This document shows positions 36,291 to 49,344 of a stretch of 64,000 nucleotides of DNA, piece by piece; the stretch's first letter is position 1, and each line of letters starts with the position of its first letter. A program made the translations under genes and the position numbers. The stretch is from NCBI GenBank assembly GCA_022316685.1, contig JAKJHU010000030.1, forward strand, positions 10,664,360-10,728,359. The letters are read 5' to 3'. The notes below the pieces were generated by a model that did not search any database, had not been told where the DNA came from, and saw nothing but the letters and a program-made list of their open reading frames with translations. Source of the stretch: Progne subis subis. Taxonomy: Eukaryota; Chordata; Aves; Passeriformes; Hirundinidae.

Positions 36291-39200
36291 AGTATTCAGA
36301 GTGGCAAGGTGATTAACCCTCTAGGTGAACTGCACTACAAAATAAGTGCATATCTTCTATTCTAAACTAGAAGAGAAATCCTATTTTTTTCTATCTTTGT
36401 GTCCTAATACGTAGATAAAAACCCCTCTGTTCCATTTTATCTATACCATTTTGTATGCATATCTAGTCTGCACTACAAAAAGAGGGCTTGGAAACAAACC
36501 AAATAACCAAACAAGAAAAATCTGTTGTGTTGCTGGCTTTTTATTTTATCTTCCAAAAAGACTGGTATTCCACAAGATTGAAACCTGCATCCAAATAGCA
36601 TAGAGGCATTTATACCAGTAATAGCTCTATTAGTTCATTCATAAATTGATAGAATCCTGAAGCATCAAAAAAATAACTACTTATTTGGGAACTAGAGTTT
36701 CCATTGTAAGGGAACTCAGAAAATTCATATAGAAATCAAAATATCTTTATGGATCCAGTTGCTGAAATATCTACTGAATTGACTAAATTTGTTTGGCTTA
36801 ATTGACTGGTTGAATAAAAAATCAAAAAGAAACATATAGCTGGAGAAATACTACCTCTAAGCAAACATTCCAATGCCAAGAACAGTCAAGGGTGTGGAAA
36901 GAAGGGTCCCACAGAAAAGACATTGAAGGAATTATTGCAAAGGAAGAAGAAAGAATACCTCTCTGAGGAGTTATATTTAACTAGATTATCACCAGAGTGT
37001 AGAAAATAAGTCTGTGCAGTGAATGAAAATTCTCCAATTTAAAAAATTTTTCCTCTTGAAAGATTTTTTCCTTTTTTTGTTTAGTTTAAATTCTGTACTA
37101 ACTCACTTTCTTAATACAGACTTGCAAAGTGAATAACAACACTATCAGAGCTCAGCTGGCTCATCTGGGAATGGTTGAAGACTTAGATCTAGCCTACAGG
37201 GCCTTAGTGGTGTCAGAATGGTGAAATTTCCCCCTGTAGATGTAACTGAGTGGAACTTAATTTGTGAAGGCCGCACACAAAAAGAAAGGCAGCTTCACAC
37301 CTCTGTCTATCAGGTAAGACCATCATTACTGGAGAATGGGACTTCTTGTGGAAGGGAAGGAAAGGAAATAATTGTTCACAAAATCTGGGGATAGAAAGAA
37401 GGTATAAAATGCAGGGATCAATTTTGAAATATGAATCAATCTTCCTGTACTACTAGATGGTGTTGTTACATGTCATATTGTGAGTGGATACCAATACTAA
37501 ATACATGCTATTAGCAGGTACTAATACTAATACATTCTAAATTTTTCCTTATCCTGTGTTAAGGAGACAGTATCCCTCTCCCATCATCAATTATTCAAAA
37601 TTTTCTAAGAAACTTCTCAGCACCCAAAAGTCCTCATGGCATAAATTATTTGACAATTTGACCCTAAAAATTTGGAGAGCCTCCAGAATGTGATTTTCTA
37701 ATAACTTAGATTCAATAGCTAAAACACTAGAAGACTACTGAGGATGTTTTTGCTCTCCATATTTCCAGCCCCTTAGTTCTCATCTGCTCTTCTCCACAAT
37801 ATAAAACAAACTGAAGCATATTAGCTAGTGTTCATTATAAAAATTCTAGTTTGGCATTCACAGCACTTGCTTGAAATAAATGTGATGCTTTATTTGGGAT
37901 AGAGGTGTCTTGAGATTAAATTTACAGCTGTTGAAATATTTCTGAATATTGGGTGAAAATGAGTTTCTAAGAACAGCTTGAAAGTAGAATTGAACCTCTG
38001 AAATGTAAGGTTTTCCAACTGTGGCAATCCAACTTTTTATAAGAAGCAATCCAGGTAATAATTTAATTAATAAGGCCTTCACACAGTTCTGCATCGGTGT
38101 ACTTTTGGAACTGAAGGGGATTCCACTGGATTAATGGTTGCTTGAGTTTAAGTATTGGCAGTTTTGGAGTTAAAGGACAGTATTTAAAATATTTATTTAG
38201 TGTATCATGACTTGACTATTCTATTGGGTTTGTTTCTACCAGGATGTAGGATGTCTGCTAGACACAGATGAAAAGATAGACTGGTCTAGAAGTTCTAGGA
38301 GATCTTTTCCTTTAAATAATTGACTGCTTTTAGTTTCAGAATTTTTGCTTGCTCCTTTTTCACATGAAGACTTCTGTCAAGAAAAATAAAACCATCTTGG
38401 AACATCCTTCAAAGCATGTTTTTTATTGTACTCTAATACATACAAAGTAATGGAAAGCCACACTCGGTATTAATAAAAAATTTTAGGCCTTCACTTTCAG
38501 ATAAAATATGCATGAGGTAGTAACACATATCTGAGAGGTACCGTATTTTTTCAATCACTATGATAATACTGTGAAACATTCATGTTGTGAGATATTTGTC
38601 TTACATTATTAGATATTGGCATTCTTTCCTTTGCCTTTAACATCTCCTCTAGAAAGCTGAAAATAAGATTAAAAAATAACAAGTTAGTATATCTTCCTTA
38701 CAGGAAGCATTCACTACCTCTCATTTAAAAGCAAAAAAAAGGTCCTAAAAATGTTGTTTTCAAATATAATATCTAAATAAGTCTTTGAAATCCATTATAT
38801 ACTGTTAAAGGTATAACAAATATGAATATATTTTCATTTGATGAAAAGTTCTCTATTTTCTCTTTATTGTGCTTCCATTAAACACTTGCAATGCCTTACA
38901 AAGTAATTTTTCAACTTTGGTACCCAGAGTGCCATCTAATGGTACTGTTGTCTCAGATGAAAAAAACCCAAGTGTGGGTCATATTGAAGATTTCAATTTA
39001 AGATACAAATTGATTACATCATGGTGTTGGAATGCAGCCATGAATTTGTTCAGCAAGTAGAGCAGGGCAGAGATGAAGTGATCTAATCTTTATATTGTTT
39101 TCTCATTGGATGAATTAATCATCAACTTAAATTTTGCTATTTTAGTGGATCAATAAGACTACAATATGAAAATTAAATAAGAACAGTGGTAGGATACTCT

Positions 39201-42129
39201 CATTGTCTTTTCCTTCATTTCCTTCATTTCCTTCTCTTTTACACTGCATCTTTCCCTAAATTTCTGAATGTTACTTCACTACTCTAATGCACAACATAAG
39301 TTTCAGCTCTAGAGATTTATATAATTGAAGCCACAGAATAATAATAAAATTCAGACTTTCCTAACTTGATTTGTTCTGTGAAACACCTTACATGTGTGTG
39401 ATACCTTTAAAACTTACAATTATTGAGGACACAAAGACCCAGCTGGTGACTATAGAAGGTACCTAAAATGAATTAATTCAGTTTTGCACAGATGCTTTTG
39501 ATTTGTCACCTTAACTTCCATTAGAGCTTGAATTTACTATAAATTTAGATGTACTAATGCCTGTGGTAGCATATCCATCTCACTTAACTGTGAGACAAAA
39601 TTTAGCCTGAAAAGGCTTGTACTGTATAACACTTGGGCCCATTATATTCCCTTTACTTTTAGTGTAGCCAGCCTAAATTCATCTCACAACAGATTCTAAT
39701 TTCAAAGAAAAAAATACACTGCTAATAATGCACTTTATGTTGCTCCCCAGATAACGGTTTAAAAATTGAATTGATTTTTCTTTTATATCACATCCAATTT
39801 TATTCTTCTCAATATAAGAAATACATTGTTGAGATTGAAAGGGGGCAAACAAAATGATCCAGGTCTGCAAGTCTGAATTATAAAGAAAGATTTGCCTGTA
39901 TGCCTTAGAAAATAGAAGTCCAAGTAAAGACCCTGTAGACTAGGAAATAAGATTCTGAAAGAAAGAAACACACTAACACTAGCATACATGAAATGTTTAA
40001 TAAAAAATTCTAAATAGAGAACAACTGGGCTAAATGACAGGATATGGCAAAGAAATTATATGATTCAGAAATTGTAACCAAATAGTTTCACCCAATCAGT
40101 AAAAAAACATCAAATTAGTGACGAGATAGACATATAGAAAAAGCAAAATTCAAAAGATATCATATTGATGGAGTAATAGAAATATACAGCAAGGTGTTGC
40201 ATATCAAGATGTCATGTAGACAACCTCCGAGGTATCAACAGGAGCTGGACAACAAATTGCGTATGTGTGGAAACATGAACTCTTTTCACTAGCACATTGT
40301 ACCTTTCTCAGGTGCTTAGAAAGCAAAACAGAGGTCAAATATTTCAGGTGAAAATTATTAATTTAATTCTGAATGTTTATGTTTGTCACCTCTCTGTATG
40401 TTCAAGCATACTTCATCCCTGAAGCATTCACATTCATTTTATGATTAGTGTATTGAACTGAAACACCCTCACTCCACATGTCTCATTTTTTAAATTAGCA
40501 ATTCAGTCCAAATCTTAATAAATTTCATTCTTTTTCTCTCTCTTCTTATAGACAAAAATCTATAAAAACCACAAGAGCTTTGGGTCCCCTTTGCACACAT
40601 TTGCAGTCACAAAATGGAAAGTGCTTTTAAAATTCAATACAGAAATTTTAGAATAAAAACCTTGACAGCTGTAAGATACTCTGCATGAGAAACAAAAAAT
40701 TCCAGGCATTTCGCAAGAGTAAGATAGTTTAAGCTTTATTTTGGATTGTTCTTCAGATGGAAAATTTCCTACAAGAAAAGAGAAAATTTACACCTCTTGG
40801 ACTACATATCTAAAAATACAATATGTGATAGATAAGGTCATGATATGAAATTGCTGGATCCATTCAAATCCAGTAGTTTTACTGGGATTTTCTCAATGGA
40901 CAAAAATAAAATCTATTGTACAATATTAAAATAAAAATATGGAGTCTCAAATACTACTTTTTATTCATTTTTTTATACCGTTATAGCTTTACAAAGGAAA
41001 AAAAAAAAAACAAAAAAAAAAAAAAAAACAAAAAAAAAAAAAAACAGAATAAGAAATAGATGCAATGAATTTACAAGTGGGTAATTATGTGATATAGCGA
41101 TTTTTTCAAATGGTTTTTTATAGTCTGATAGATTTTATTCCTGCATAATACTGTGGTATGATTTTTCAACTTTTCCTTGATGCATGAGTAGATCTTGGAT
41201 AACAATCATAACTTATTCCAGAAATGTATGTATTATTTTCCTGGACTACTGCTTGTTATTTTACTGATCTCAAGTTTGAAATAGCTCCTAGAGAAGACTG
41301 ACAATTACCTCACCTTCACACCTGCTGAATTTTTCATCTGTATTATCTTTCTAAAAGAATCATCACAAAGACCTATGAGAGCATTAGCTATTTGTATAAA
41401 GTTCACTGTGAAAGATCTGCTAATTCAGATGCACAGAACATCATTACCTTTTCCTCATAAAAGGAATAAAAGAGAACTGCAGTTCTTTTTTCTAAAAATG
41501 TTAAACCTTCTACTTTTTGGGTAGTGGATCCTTATTTCACACTTTTTTTTAAATCTGCTGTCCACTGTTTGCCTTTTACTTTAACACTAATTACTCCTTT
41601 GAGCAGAGGTAGGAAGTGAAGCAGAAAATGTATTGGCATAAGAAAAGGTTGTACTAGAATTTCCCTGTCTATGCTGTTTGTATATGCATTGCATCAGTGT
41701 TCTCCTTTTGAATAGAACGCTGTTGCACCCATGGTCAGAATCCATATTAAACAAACAAACAAACAACAACAACAACAAAACAGCAAACAAACAAAAGCTA
41801 ATTTATTGGGATCTTTTGAATACTGAAATGGGAATTGAATTTCTGTGACAGGATGGTTGGTCATAGTCCAGAGGGTGATGGGAGTCTTTGTCGCAAGAGT
41901 CCTTGCAATGACACCCAGCTGGATTGAGCAAGGCTCCTCGAATCACTGATCTGCTCTGCTCCTCTGTGTGGCTGGGCTGTAGTCATGACTCCCTCAGTAC
42001 ACACGCGATTCCTTTCTATCATTTGCATTAAGCTTTGTGCAAAACTCCTCTGAACTACTTCATTTATTTGAGGAGGATTGTCTTATGTGAATGTTTTGCA
42101 TCTGCAAGCACAATTTCTATTGGCTATTT
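36291..42129. other. AT-rich DNA, no gene recognised
   Basis: Contents are A-rich runs with single C interruptions (40998-41044) and an AAAC/AAC microsatellite (41750-41790). 41840-42060 is less AT-rich and may be decayed retroviral sequence upstream of the pol remnant, but I cannot assign it. No host exon is supported. Confidence 0.5.
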
Positions 42130-43591
42130 ACAAGAACCCTTTTTAGGTACGATTTCCATCAGTTTTATGTAGGAATGGCCCATGGCTGTCTCTGGCCACA
42201 CTCTCCATCCAGGAGGTTAATCAACCACACAAATGGTATCTGTCAGTTGGGGCAGATGCAGCAGAAGCTGCTGGGAGAATCTTCCTGACTGCCTGAATCT
42301 TGGGTTGTTGCAGATGAGTCCTTTGTCTAAGGCCAGTTTGTTGGCTCATCTATGCAGACTGAAGGAGAAGGTGGATCGAGTCAACTTGCTGAACTCAAAG
42401 CTGTTCAACTGGCCTTGGACATTGCTGAAAGAGAGAAGTGGCCAAAGCTCTACCTCTACACTGATTCCTGGATGGTGGCCAATGCTCTGTGGGGGCGGCT
42501 GGAAAGGTGGAAAAAAGCTAGCTGGCAGCGAAGGGGAAAGCCAATCTGGGCTGCGATGAGTGGAAGGACATTGCCACTCGGTAGAGAAGCTACCTGTCAA
42601 AGTCCGTCATGTAGATGCGCATGTCCCCAAGAGTCAGGCTAATGAGGAACACCAGAACAACGAGCAGGTAGATCAAGCTGCAAAGATAGAGGTGTCAAAG
42701 ATAGACTTGGGGAGGCACAAGGGAGGGTTGTTCCTAGCTCAATGGTCCCATGATGCCTCAGGTCATCAGGGCAGAGATGCCGCCTATAAGTGGGCATGAG
42801 ACTGAGGGGTGGATCTAACCATGGACAGTATTTCTCGGATTATCCATGACTGTGAGACGTGTGCTGCAATCAAGCAGACCAAGTGGGTGGAGCTCCTATG
42901 GTATGGTGGGTGGTAGTCCAAATATAAGTACGGGGAAGCCTGGCAGATTGACTACATCACCCTTCCCCAAACCCGCCAAGGCAAGCGCTATGTGCTGACC
43001 ATGGTGGAAGCCATCACTGGATGGTTGGAGACCTACCCTGTGCCTCACGCTACTGCCTGGAACACCATCCTGGGCCTTGAAAAGCAAATCCTGTGGAGAC
43101 ATGGTACCCCTGAGAGGATTGAGTCACACAGTGGGACCCATTTGAAGAAAAGCTTTATAAACACCTGGGCTAGAGACCTTGGCGTTAAATATCACATCCC
43201 TTATCATGCACCGGCTGCCGGAAAAATTGAACAATGCAATGGAATTCTTAAGACTACCCTGAAGGCACTTGGCTGGAGGACCTTCAAAACTTGGGAAGTG
43301 AACTTAGCCAAGGCCACCTGGATGGTCAACACTCGAGAGTCAATCAATTGAGCTGGTCCTGCCCAGTCTGAATACCTGCACACAGTGGATGGAGATAAAG
43401 TCCCTGTGGTACACATGAAAGGTATTCTAGGAAAGACTGTTTGGATTAACCCCACCTCAGACAAAGGCAAATTCATCCATGGGATTGTTTTTGCTCAAGG
43501 ACCTGGTTTCACTTGGTGGGTAATGCAGAAAGACGGACAAACCAGTTGTGTACCAGAGGGGAACCTAATCCTAAGTGAGAACTGGGTGTAA
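42130..43591 (+). pseudogene. ERV-L-like pol remnant (RNase H and integrase), broken
   Basis: This is the 3' part of a retroviral pol, cut off at its 5' side. RNase H spans about 42295-42690 and keeps acidic positions in 'ADES', 'QLAEL', 'YTDS' and 'VDQA'. The integrase zinc-binding H-H-C-C pattern is visible: 'SHDASGH' (about 42750) and 'CETCAAIK' (about 42855). In the catalytic core the first Asp is in 'QIDYIT' (about 42948) and the Glu in 'GKIEQ' (about 43215). The middle Asp appears replaced ('ESHSGTH', about 43120). The C-terminal DNA-binding part runs to the stop at 43589-43591. In-frame stops occur (for example about 42330 and 42798), and frame changes fall between 42560 and 43000. No env follows, as usual for ERV-L. 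The class call comes from the 'YHIPYHAPAAGKIE' type of core and from the LTR. Confidence 0.85.
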
Positions 43592-43649
43592 GGGTTCATT
43601 GTGTATAACAGAGTTTATTGATTTAGGTATAATGCAGATGGTAATAGAA

Positions 43650-43663
43650 TAAGGGGTGGATAA
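43650..43663 (+). promoter_or_regulatory. Polypurine tract upstream of the 3' LTR
   Basis: The purine-rich 'taaggggtggataa' lies directly before the TGTCTTGG start of the LTR, where plus-strand priming would occur. Confidence 0.6.
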
Positions 43664-44544
43664 TGTCTTGGATTATGTAACCTAAAAATGTGTATTCTAT
43701 CTCACCTGTTAAAAGGTGGTTTTGGGAGATGTTTTATCCCTCTTACTACAGTGAGGAGGGAGGAAGATGCCTTCTGATAATGGCCCAGCCATTAAAACCA
43801 GGTGGGGCAGTGTTTCTTATCTCTTTCACCACTCCTCCATCCTCCAGGGGGACATCTTCTGATAATGGGCCATTAGGGCCCACCAATGACATGACACATT
43901 CCATCATCCCATTGTGAGATGCTCCACCCAGTGGGGGAGGAGCCAACTGTTCTAGCTAGATAAAAACTGAGATTGAAGGACACAAGGTACCTAGGTTTTC
44001 CACTGGATTCCTGGAGGAAGACTGGACCCATCTCATCACCACTGGACTTTCTATGGGACCATCTCTACTCCACAGAACCACATCTGTTACTCCAGGAGGG
44101 CTTATTTGGACCGCTTCCAACACCCTGACCAACAAGGTGTCAGGTCCTATCCTTGACTCTGTCAGGGTTTTTCCAGGATTTTTGTTTGCTACCTTGCTTG
44201 CTGTTTTGTACTACTACATTTATATTTTCCTTTTTTTTGTGGTGGTTTTTTTTGTTGGTGGTGGTGGTGGTTTGGGGGTTTTTTGGTGGGGTTTTTTTTT
44301 TTTTTGGTTTTTTTTTTTTTTTTTTTTTGGTTGCCTTTTTTTGGGGGGGGTTTTTTTTGGTGATTTTTTGTTTTTTGTTTTTAAATATTCCTAGTAAAGA
44401 ATTGTTACTCCTATTCCCATATCTTTGCCTGAAAGCCCCTCATTGCAAAATTATAATAATTTGGAGAGAAGGGGGTTTACATTCTCCATTCTAAGGGAGG
44501 CTCTAGCTTTCCTTGGCAGACAACTGTCTTTCAAAACCAAGACA
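43664..44544 (+). mobile_element. 3' LTR of the ERV-L-like element
   Basis: This 881-bp LTR has perfect 8-bp inverted ends, TGTCTTGG and CCAAGACA, and directly follows the pol remnant. A TATA-like GATAAAAAC lies at 43959-43967 and an AGTAAA polyadenylation variant at 44393-44398. The 5' LTR is absent, so the target duplication cannot be tested. A block of G and T runs at about 44227-44380 inflates the length and may be a later expansion. Confidence 0.9.
44227..44380. repeat. G/T-run low-complexity block inside the LTR
   Basis: Long T runs alternate with G runs, including (GGT)n-like 'ggtggtggtggtgg' and G8. Several runs of three or more G suggest possible quadruplex formation. Both translated frames are artefacts rich in Phe and Gly. 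Confidence 0.9.
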
Positions 44545-47500
44545 ATCCTCCAGGAAACAGTTAACCAAGGGCACTAGATGCATACACAGGCATCCCAATA
44601 AACTGCTGCTGTTCCACAGCTGTAGCTTATAGTCTGTAGAGAAGGCTGTCCGAAGAGAAGGCTGTCATCTTCAGCGTAGGTGATTTGAAACTTGAGTCAG
44701 TCTTGATTTCCACAAAAAAATCCCCTATCTGTATAACATAAATAGAACTATTTATAATTTTATACTGTAACAGAGAAGATTAATATTGATGAGATACACC
44801 TCTAGAAAATCTCTTCCACTACTAACATTTGCACATGAGTAAAAGGCAGGATTTATATGTGTATCCTCTCCTTGGGAGATATATAATTTGAGCAATCTAT
44901 CCTTTAACAGCAAGAAACAGTGATGCTTGTCTACAAATCCCACTAATAATAAGCTACAAAAAGCTTCAAATAAGCTTCAGACATGGTATGCACATGCATT
45001 TGTTCATCCAAAGCTATAAAAATAGGTGTGTACAGAAGTAAACAAATAAAGTACTGAATTGGAAAAGGATTCAAAGACTATAAGTTCCAATATCTTTTAC
45101 TCTCACAGGCTGACTTACACTGAAGTCATAAGCAGCTTTTCTTCATATTTGTAGCTCCTCTAAATCATGGCTTGTTGTAAATGTATACTTAAGGGACTCA
45201 GAAGCAAAGTCTCAGAAGAACTCATCTTAAGTACATTGAAATAAAAGCTGGAAATGTACCAGGTTCCCAAATTCCCTTTGACCTCAGAAAGACAGTATAT
45301 AAAGTGCTCACAGCTGTGAGTAGTGGAAGTAAGGTCCAAGGTGAAAATTATGATTTCTGTGCAATGGTGAACTCTGTTGTAGACATTGCCTCAGAATAAA
45401 TGTAAGAAGCTGTTTTTAAACACCATCATATGTCTTATTTCTACAGGCTCCACTTGAAACTTGGTAATATATTTTGTCATTTCTATTCTATGAATTCTCT
45501 ATCCTTTTACAATGTAAATTTAAGACTGTGTTAAATAAGGAAAACTAAATATGCTCTTCTGGCTGAATGAATAACAGAAAGTTACATCATAAATTATTTT
45601 GGTTATTGAGTGCAATGGGTCTAACATTTCCAAGAACTAATAATTTTGGTGTGATACTCTAATATTACACCAACCATATGCTTTGTCATATGTGCTTACC
45701 TAGTCATCAGTTCAGTATTATTTCATTTTACATCTTGTTGTAGAACTCTTCATAGATTAACAAAGTTATAGTGGACTAAAAACCAAAATATGAATGTCAT
45801 TCTTGGCTGTACAATCCTAGAGCTGCAAGGCACAGGGGGATAATATGTTCACCAAAGTTCACCAACTGAACCTCACAAGTATCTAACATTTGAATATCAT
45901 TTTTGTACATTTCAGTATTTAATTTCAAAAGTATTAGACTTCTCTCCAAACATGGTTTTTCCTGTCCTATTGATGATTTCTTTATTCTAATATCTTTGTT
46001 TCTAATGTAACTCTTTATTTGTCATTTCTACAAATATGCACATTGATATTAAAAAAAACCAAAAAACCCTCACTTGTGTATTTTAACAAACTTATTTATT
46101 GCTGGTTACTACACATGAAGATCTCTTGCATTATGATTACAACTTATGACAGCAGCTGAAGCACTAAATAAGAACAGATTAAAAATGTTATTATGAGATG
46201 GAAGATGATTTTGTGAACATAATGTATTGAATCCCACATGCACTCATACTTCTGTTATATGCTCAGGTTGGAGGTCTTTCTACTTTGGGCATTTAGAACT
46301 ATTAAAAAGGTAAGAGTGAACATTTTTTTCTTTCAGATCCTCACACAGATAAATTGATCACTTAATTTAGCTTTATTCCCTCCCAAATATGAATATCCTG
46401 ATTATAGGGTGGTACATAAGTTGAGATCTTGCTGCCTACTTAGCCTGACTTTTGGTGTAAATATTTTCTTGTTGACAATATTTTCCAATGTATTTCTCTT
46501 CACAGTGACTCTCCTATATTGATTGAACTCCTAAATCTTTCATTGTTTTCGCGATGCTTTTTGTACATTTGTATTTAATTGTCCCCCTTACACAGCAAAT
46601 TGCATGTTTCTTTCCATATTTTTGAAAGCAGAAAATTTTCACATGCAACTTCTATCAAAAGCTTTTAATTTACGCATCTGTCCAATTCAGAGCAGTTCAG
46701 ATTTCCTGCTCATGTTACCATGTTGCTTCTATTTATCTCCCTGATAGTATCTATTAATCATTTATAGGTTGAGTATAGTATCTATTAATCATTTATAGGT
46801 TGAGTCAAAGGTCCAGGCCTAATACTCATCCTTTGTAGGGGACTGATTTTTTTCCTTACCTCAGATACTTAGTTCCCTTTGCTTACTATTCCCCCAACCT
46901 CACTCAGAGTAATGCTCTGCATCTGAGATAAATAAAAATGTAAAATGCAAGTTGCGTGATTATTTATCAACTCTCTGAAAATGTTTTCTGCTAAAGCGTG
47001 ACCAAATGCCAATTTACCTGAGCCTTTGTAGACATGTTCTAACATCTTATTCATGTCATTGAATAGCATCTTAGTCTTCAAGATGTCCATCTTAATGCAA
47101 ATAAAATATGCATAGGGAATATATCTAGTAACTGTGAGTAAGTGATACAGAATATAACCTCAATAGAACATGCTGCCAATTATTAAAGAAAATATTTGAT
47201 AAATATTTGAGCAGCTAAAAACTGAAAATCATGAAAATTATTGTTAACATAATCTACATTTGCAGATTAATTTAAAACCAAAATGTAAGATCTTTTTCCT
47301 TAAAATGTAGTTGGATATCTATGCTTAATTCCAAGATTTACCTTGTTGCTGTTATCTCTGTAACACTGATTTTCCTTTTATTATATACTAATTAATGAAT
47401 GGATTAAATCTTTCACTGTTCATTCATTTAATTAGCCTATCAAAATTAGTGTTCTCCTACCTGTTTTACATTAACATAGTCCCCAGTGATTTAATGTTAA

Positions 47501-48652
47501 ATTAGTGAGTTAATGTCTAAGAAGACTGCTTCACAGTAAGGGAGACAAACGTCATGCCATACTTCAATACTAACTAAAAACGTATGAAAAGGTGATGAGT
47601 ACTATAGTGAATGAGGTAAATATGGTTTCTGAAAAAACTTGCAGGTTTCATGTTGAGATTAATATATGTGTGTGTGTGTGTGTGCAACACATGATAGATT
47701 TTAGTTCTGCTATAAAGTTTGTGTTTCCTCCTTCAGAGAGATGTTTGCCATAATCTGTCCTCAAATGCAAAATTACCATTGAGTTCATTGGGAATTTGAG
47801 CTGATGAAGGGCTTTAGAGTATTGTTTATTGAATATTGATGTTTATTATTGCAGTTTAAATTGCAAGATAATGACAAAACAGATTTTTAGTTCTGTTGTA
47901 GAAATTCTAGGGTTGTTTTGTAAAGCTGTTTTTGGTCTTCCTCTCAAACAAGGGAACAAAACCCAAACCCCAAATCATCCAGCTCAGCCCTTCTCCCTCC
48001 CAGAAGAACCCAAACAAAAAGTTCATTATAGCTTCTGAATTTGATTCGCTTCAGGACTCTTTTGCAAAATGTACTGCTGACAGTCTTAATTTTCAACTCA
48101 TTATCAGTTTTACACAGCCCAGCATGTTGAAAAATACTAACTATGTTATAAAAAATCCTCTTTCTTCTTAAGGAGGAACCATAATTATACATTCTTACAA
48201 TGTAAAAGGTTCTGTAACCACTCCATTCCTGGTGTAGCATTGATAGAGTACGTTTAATAAATCAGGTCTGTAGCTCATTCTGAAATGATAATACTTGGGC
48301 TGTGTTATATTTTCAGCTGTATCTGTATCATGCAGAGTTCTGTTGTGTACCTCAGTAATTGCCAGTTATGAGATATAAATAAAGTGTAGATAAAAATGGC
48401 ACTAAAAGTGTGCACTCTAAAATGGTTTGACATCACAGCATTTAAATCACCAGTCTCTGGCAAGATGCCTCTCAGCAGTATGTTGTCTTCTCATGTCCTA
48501 AGTAGGACTAATAATTCTGCAATGAACTGCTCATGATTATGTATAGAGCTACAACATAGGCTGAGATAAAGCGCAAGAGTACTACTTACCTTTGGTTACT
48601 CCAAAAACTAATTTGTAGACAAACATTTGGGGTTGGGCATAACCCCAAGACT
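44545..48652. other. AT-rich DNA, no gene recognised
   Basis: Contents are a 31-bp tandem duplication (46744-46805) and a short (TG)n run (47669-47685). Otherwise there are only chance ORFs without motifs. Confidence 0.55.
46744..46805. repeat. 31-bp tandem duplication
   Basis: Two adjacent, nearly identical 31-base copies begin 'atagtatctattaatcattt'. Confidence 0.9.
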
Positions 48653-49340
48653 TGCACTACTAGCCTGCATGGCAGTGGGGGGGAAAAAAAAAAAAAAAGG
48701 CTTGATGTGGGGGACCAAGAAGAAATATAGATGTCCTTATGGTTGTGACCTGTTACTGGGGTCTAAGACAAAGCGCCGCATGACGGAGAGATGGGACTTC
48801 AAGAGAAGGATGCAAAAGTAATCTAAGCACAGAGAGTTAAGTCAAAGCTTGAGCAAAAATAGGTTGGAGTTTGAGTTGAAGTTAAAGTTTATTTATTAAG
48901 CTGAAGTCAGAGAAAAAAGGAGTTGAAGCCATTGAAGCCATTGAGGTTAGATATTAGTCTCACAGTATAGTGTTATATACTTGCTGCAGCTCAAAATAGG
49001 CTACAGCCCTAAACAGCCACAGTCTTTTCTCACAAACTACAGACAGTTTATTGGCAGCCTTTATAAAATTACATAGTTTTAAAGACCTTGACAGTTACAT
49101 ATGCAGCTCTCTCCCTTGTTTTTTTTTTCATATCTGTGATCATTCTACAGCATGGCCTGTACCCAGCGAAGGCTGAGATATCTCAATTCACAATCTCCAC
49201 TGTGCCACCTAGTCATTTCTTATCTGTTCTTGTATAAAGTGGAGCATGAGATCGGTGAACATTTGCAGGGCGCACTGTGAGAGAGACTGCCTACTGCCCT
49301 TCACTCACCGGGACCTTATGGTTGTTCTCTCTGCTAAACA
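48653..49340 (-). mobile_element. Possible LTR, minus strand
   Basis: On the minus strand the stretch would run TGTTTAGCAG...AGTAGTGCA, with gact at 48649-48652 and 49341-49344 as a possible 4-bp duplication. Minus-strand TATAAAGG is followed about 6 bases later by AATAAA (49047-49066). A second AATAAATAAA lies at about 48886-48897. The composition is less AT-rich than the surroundings, and an A15 run follows G7 near 48676-48698. The inverted ends are weak, and a 4-bp repeat is easy to find by chance, so the limits are tentative. Confidence 0.35.
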
Positions 49341-49344
49341 GACT

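Noticed and set aside
44053..44494. Two 113-residue hydrophobic ORFs that look like membrane proteins
   Set aside because: The hydrophobic part is the T/G-run block of the LTR.
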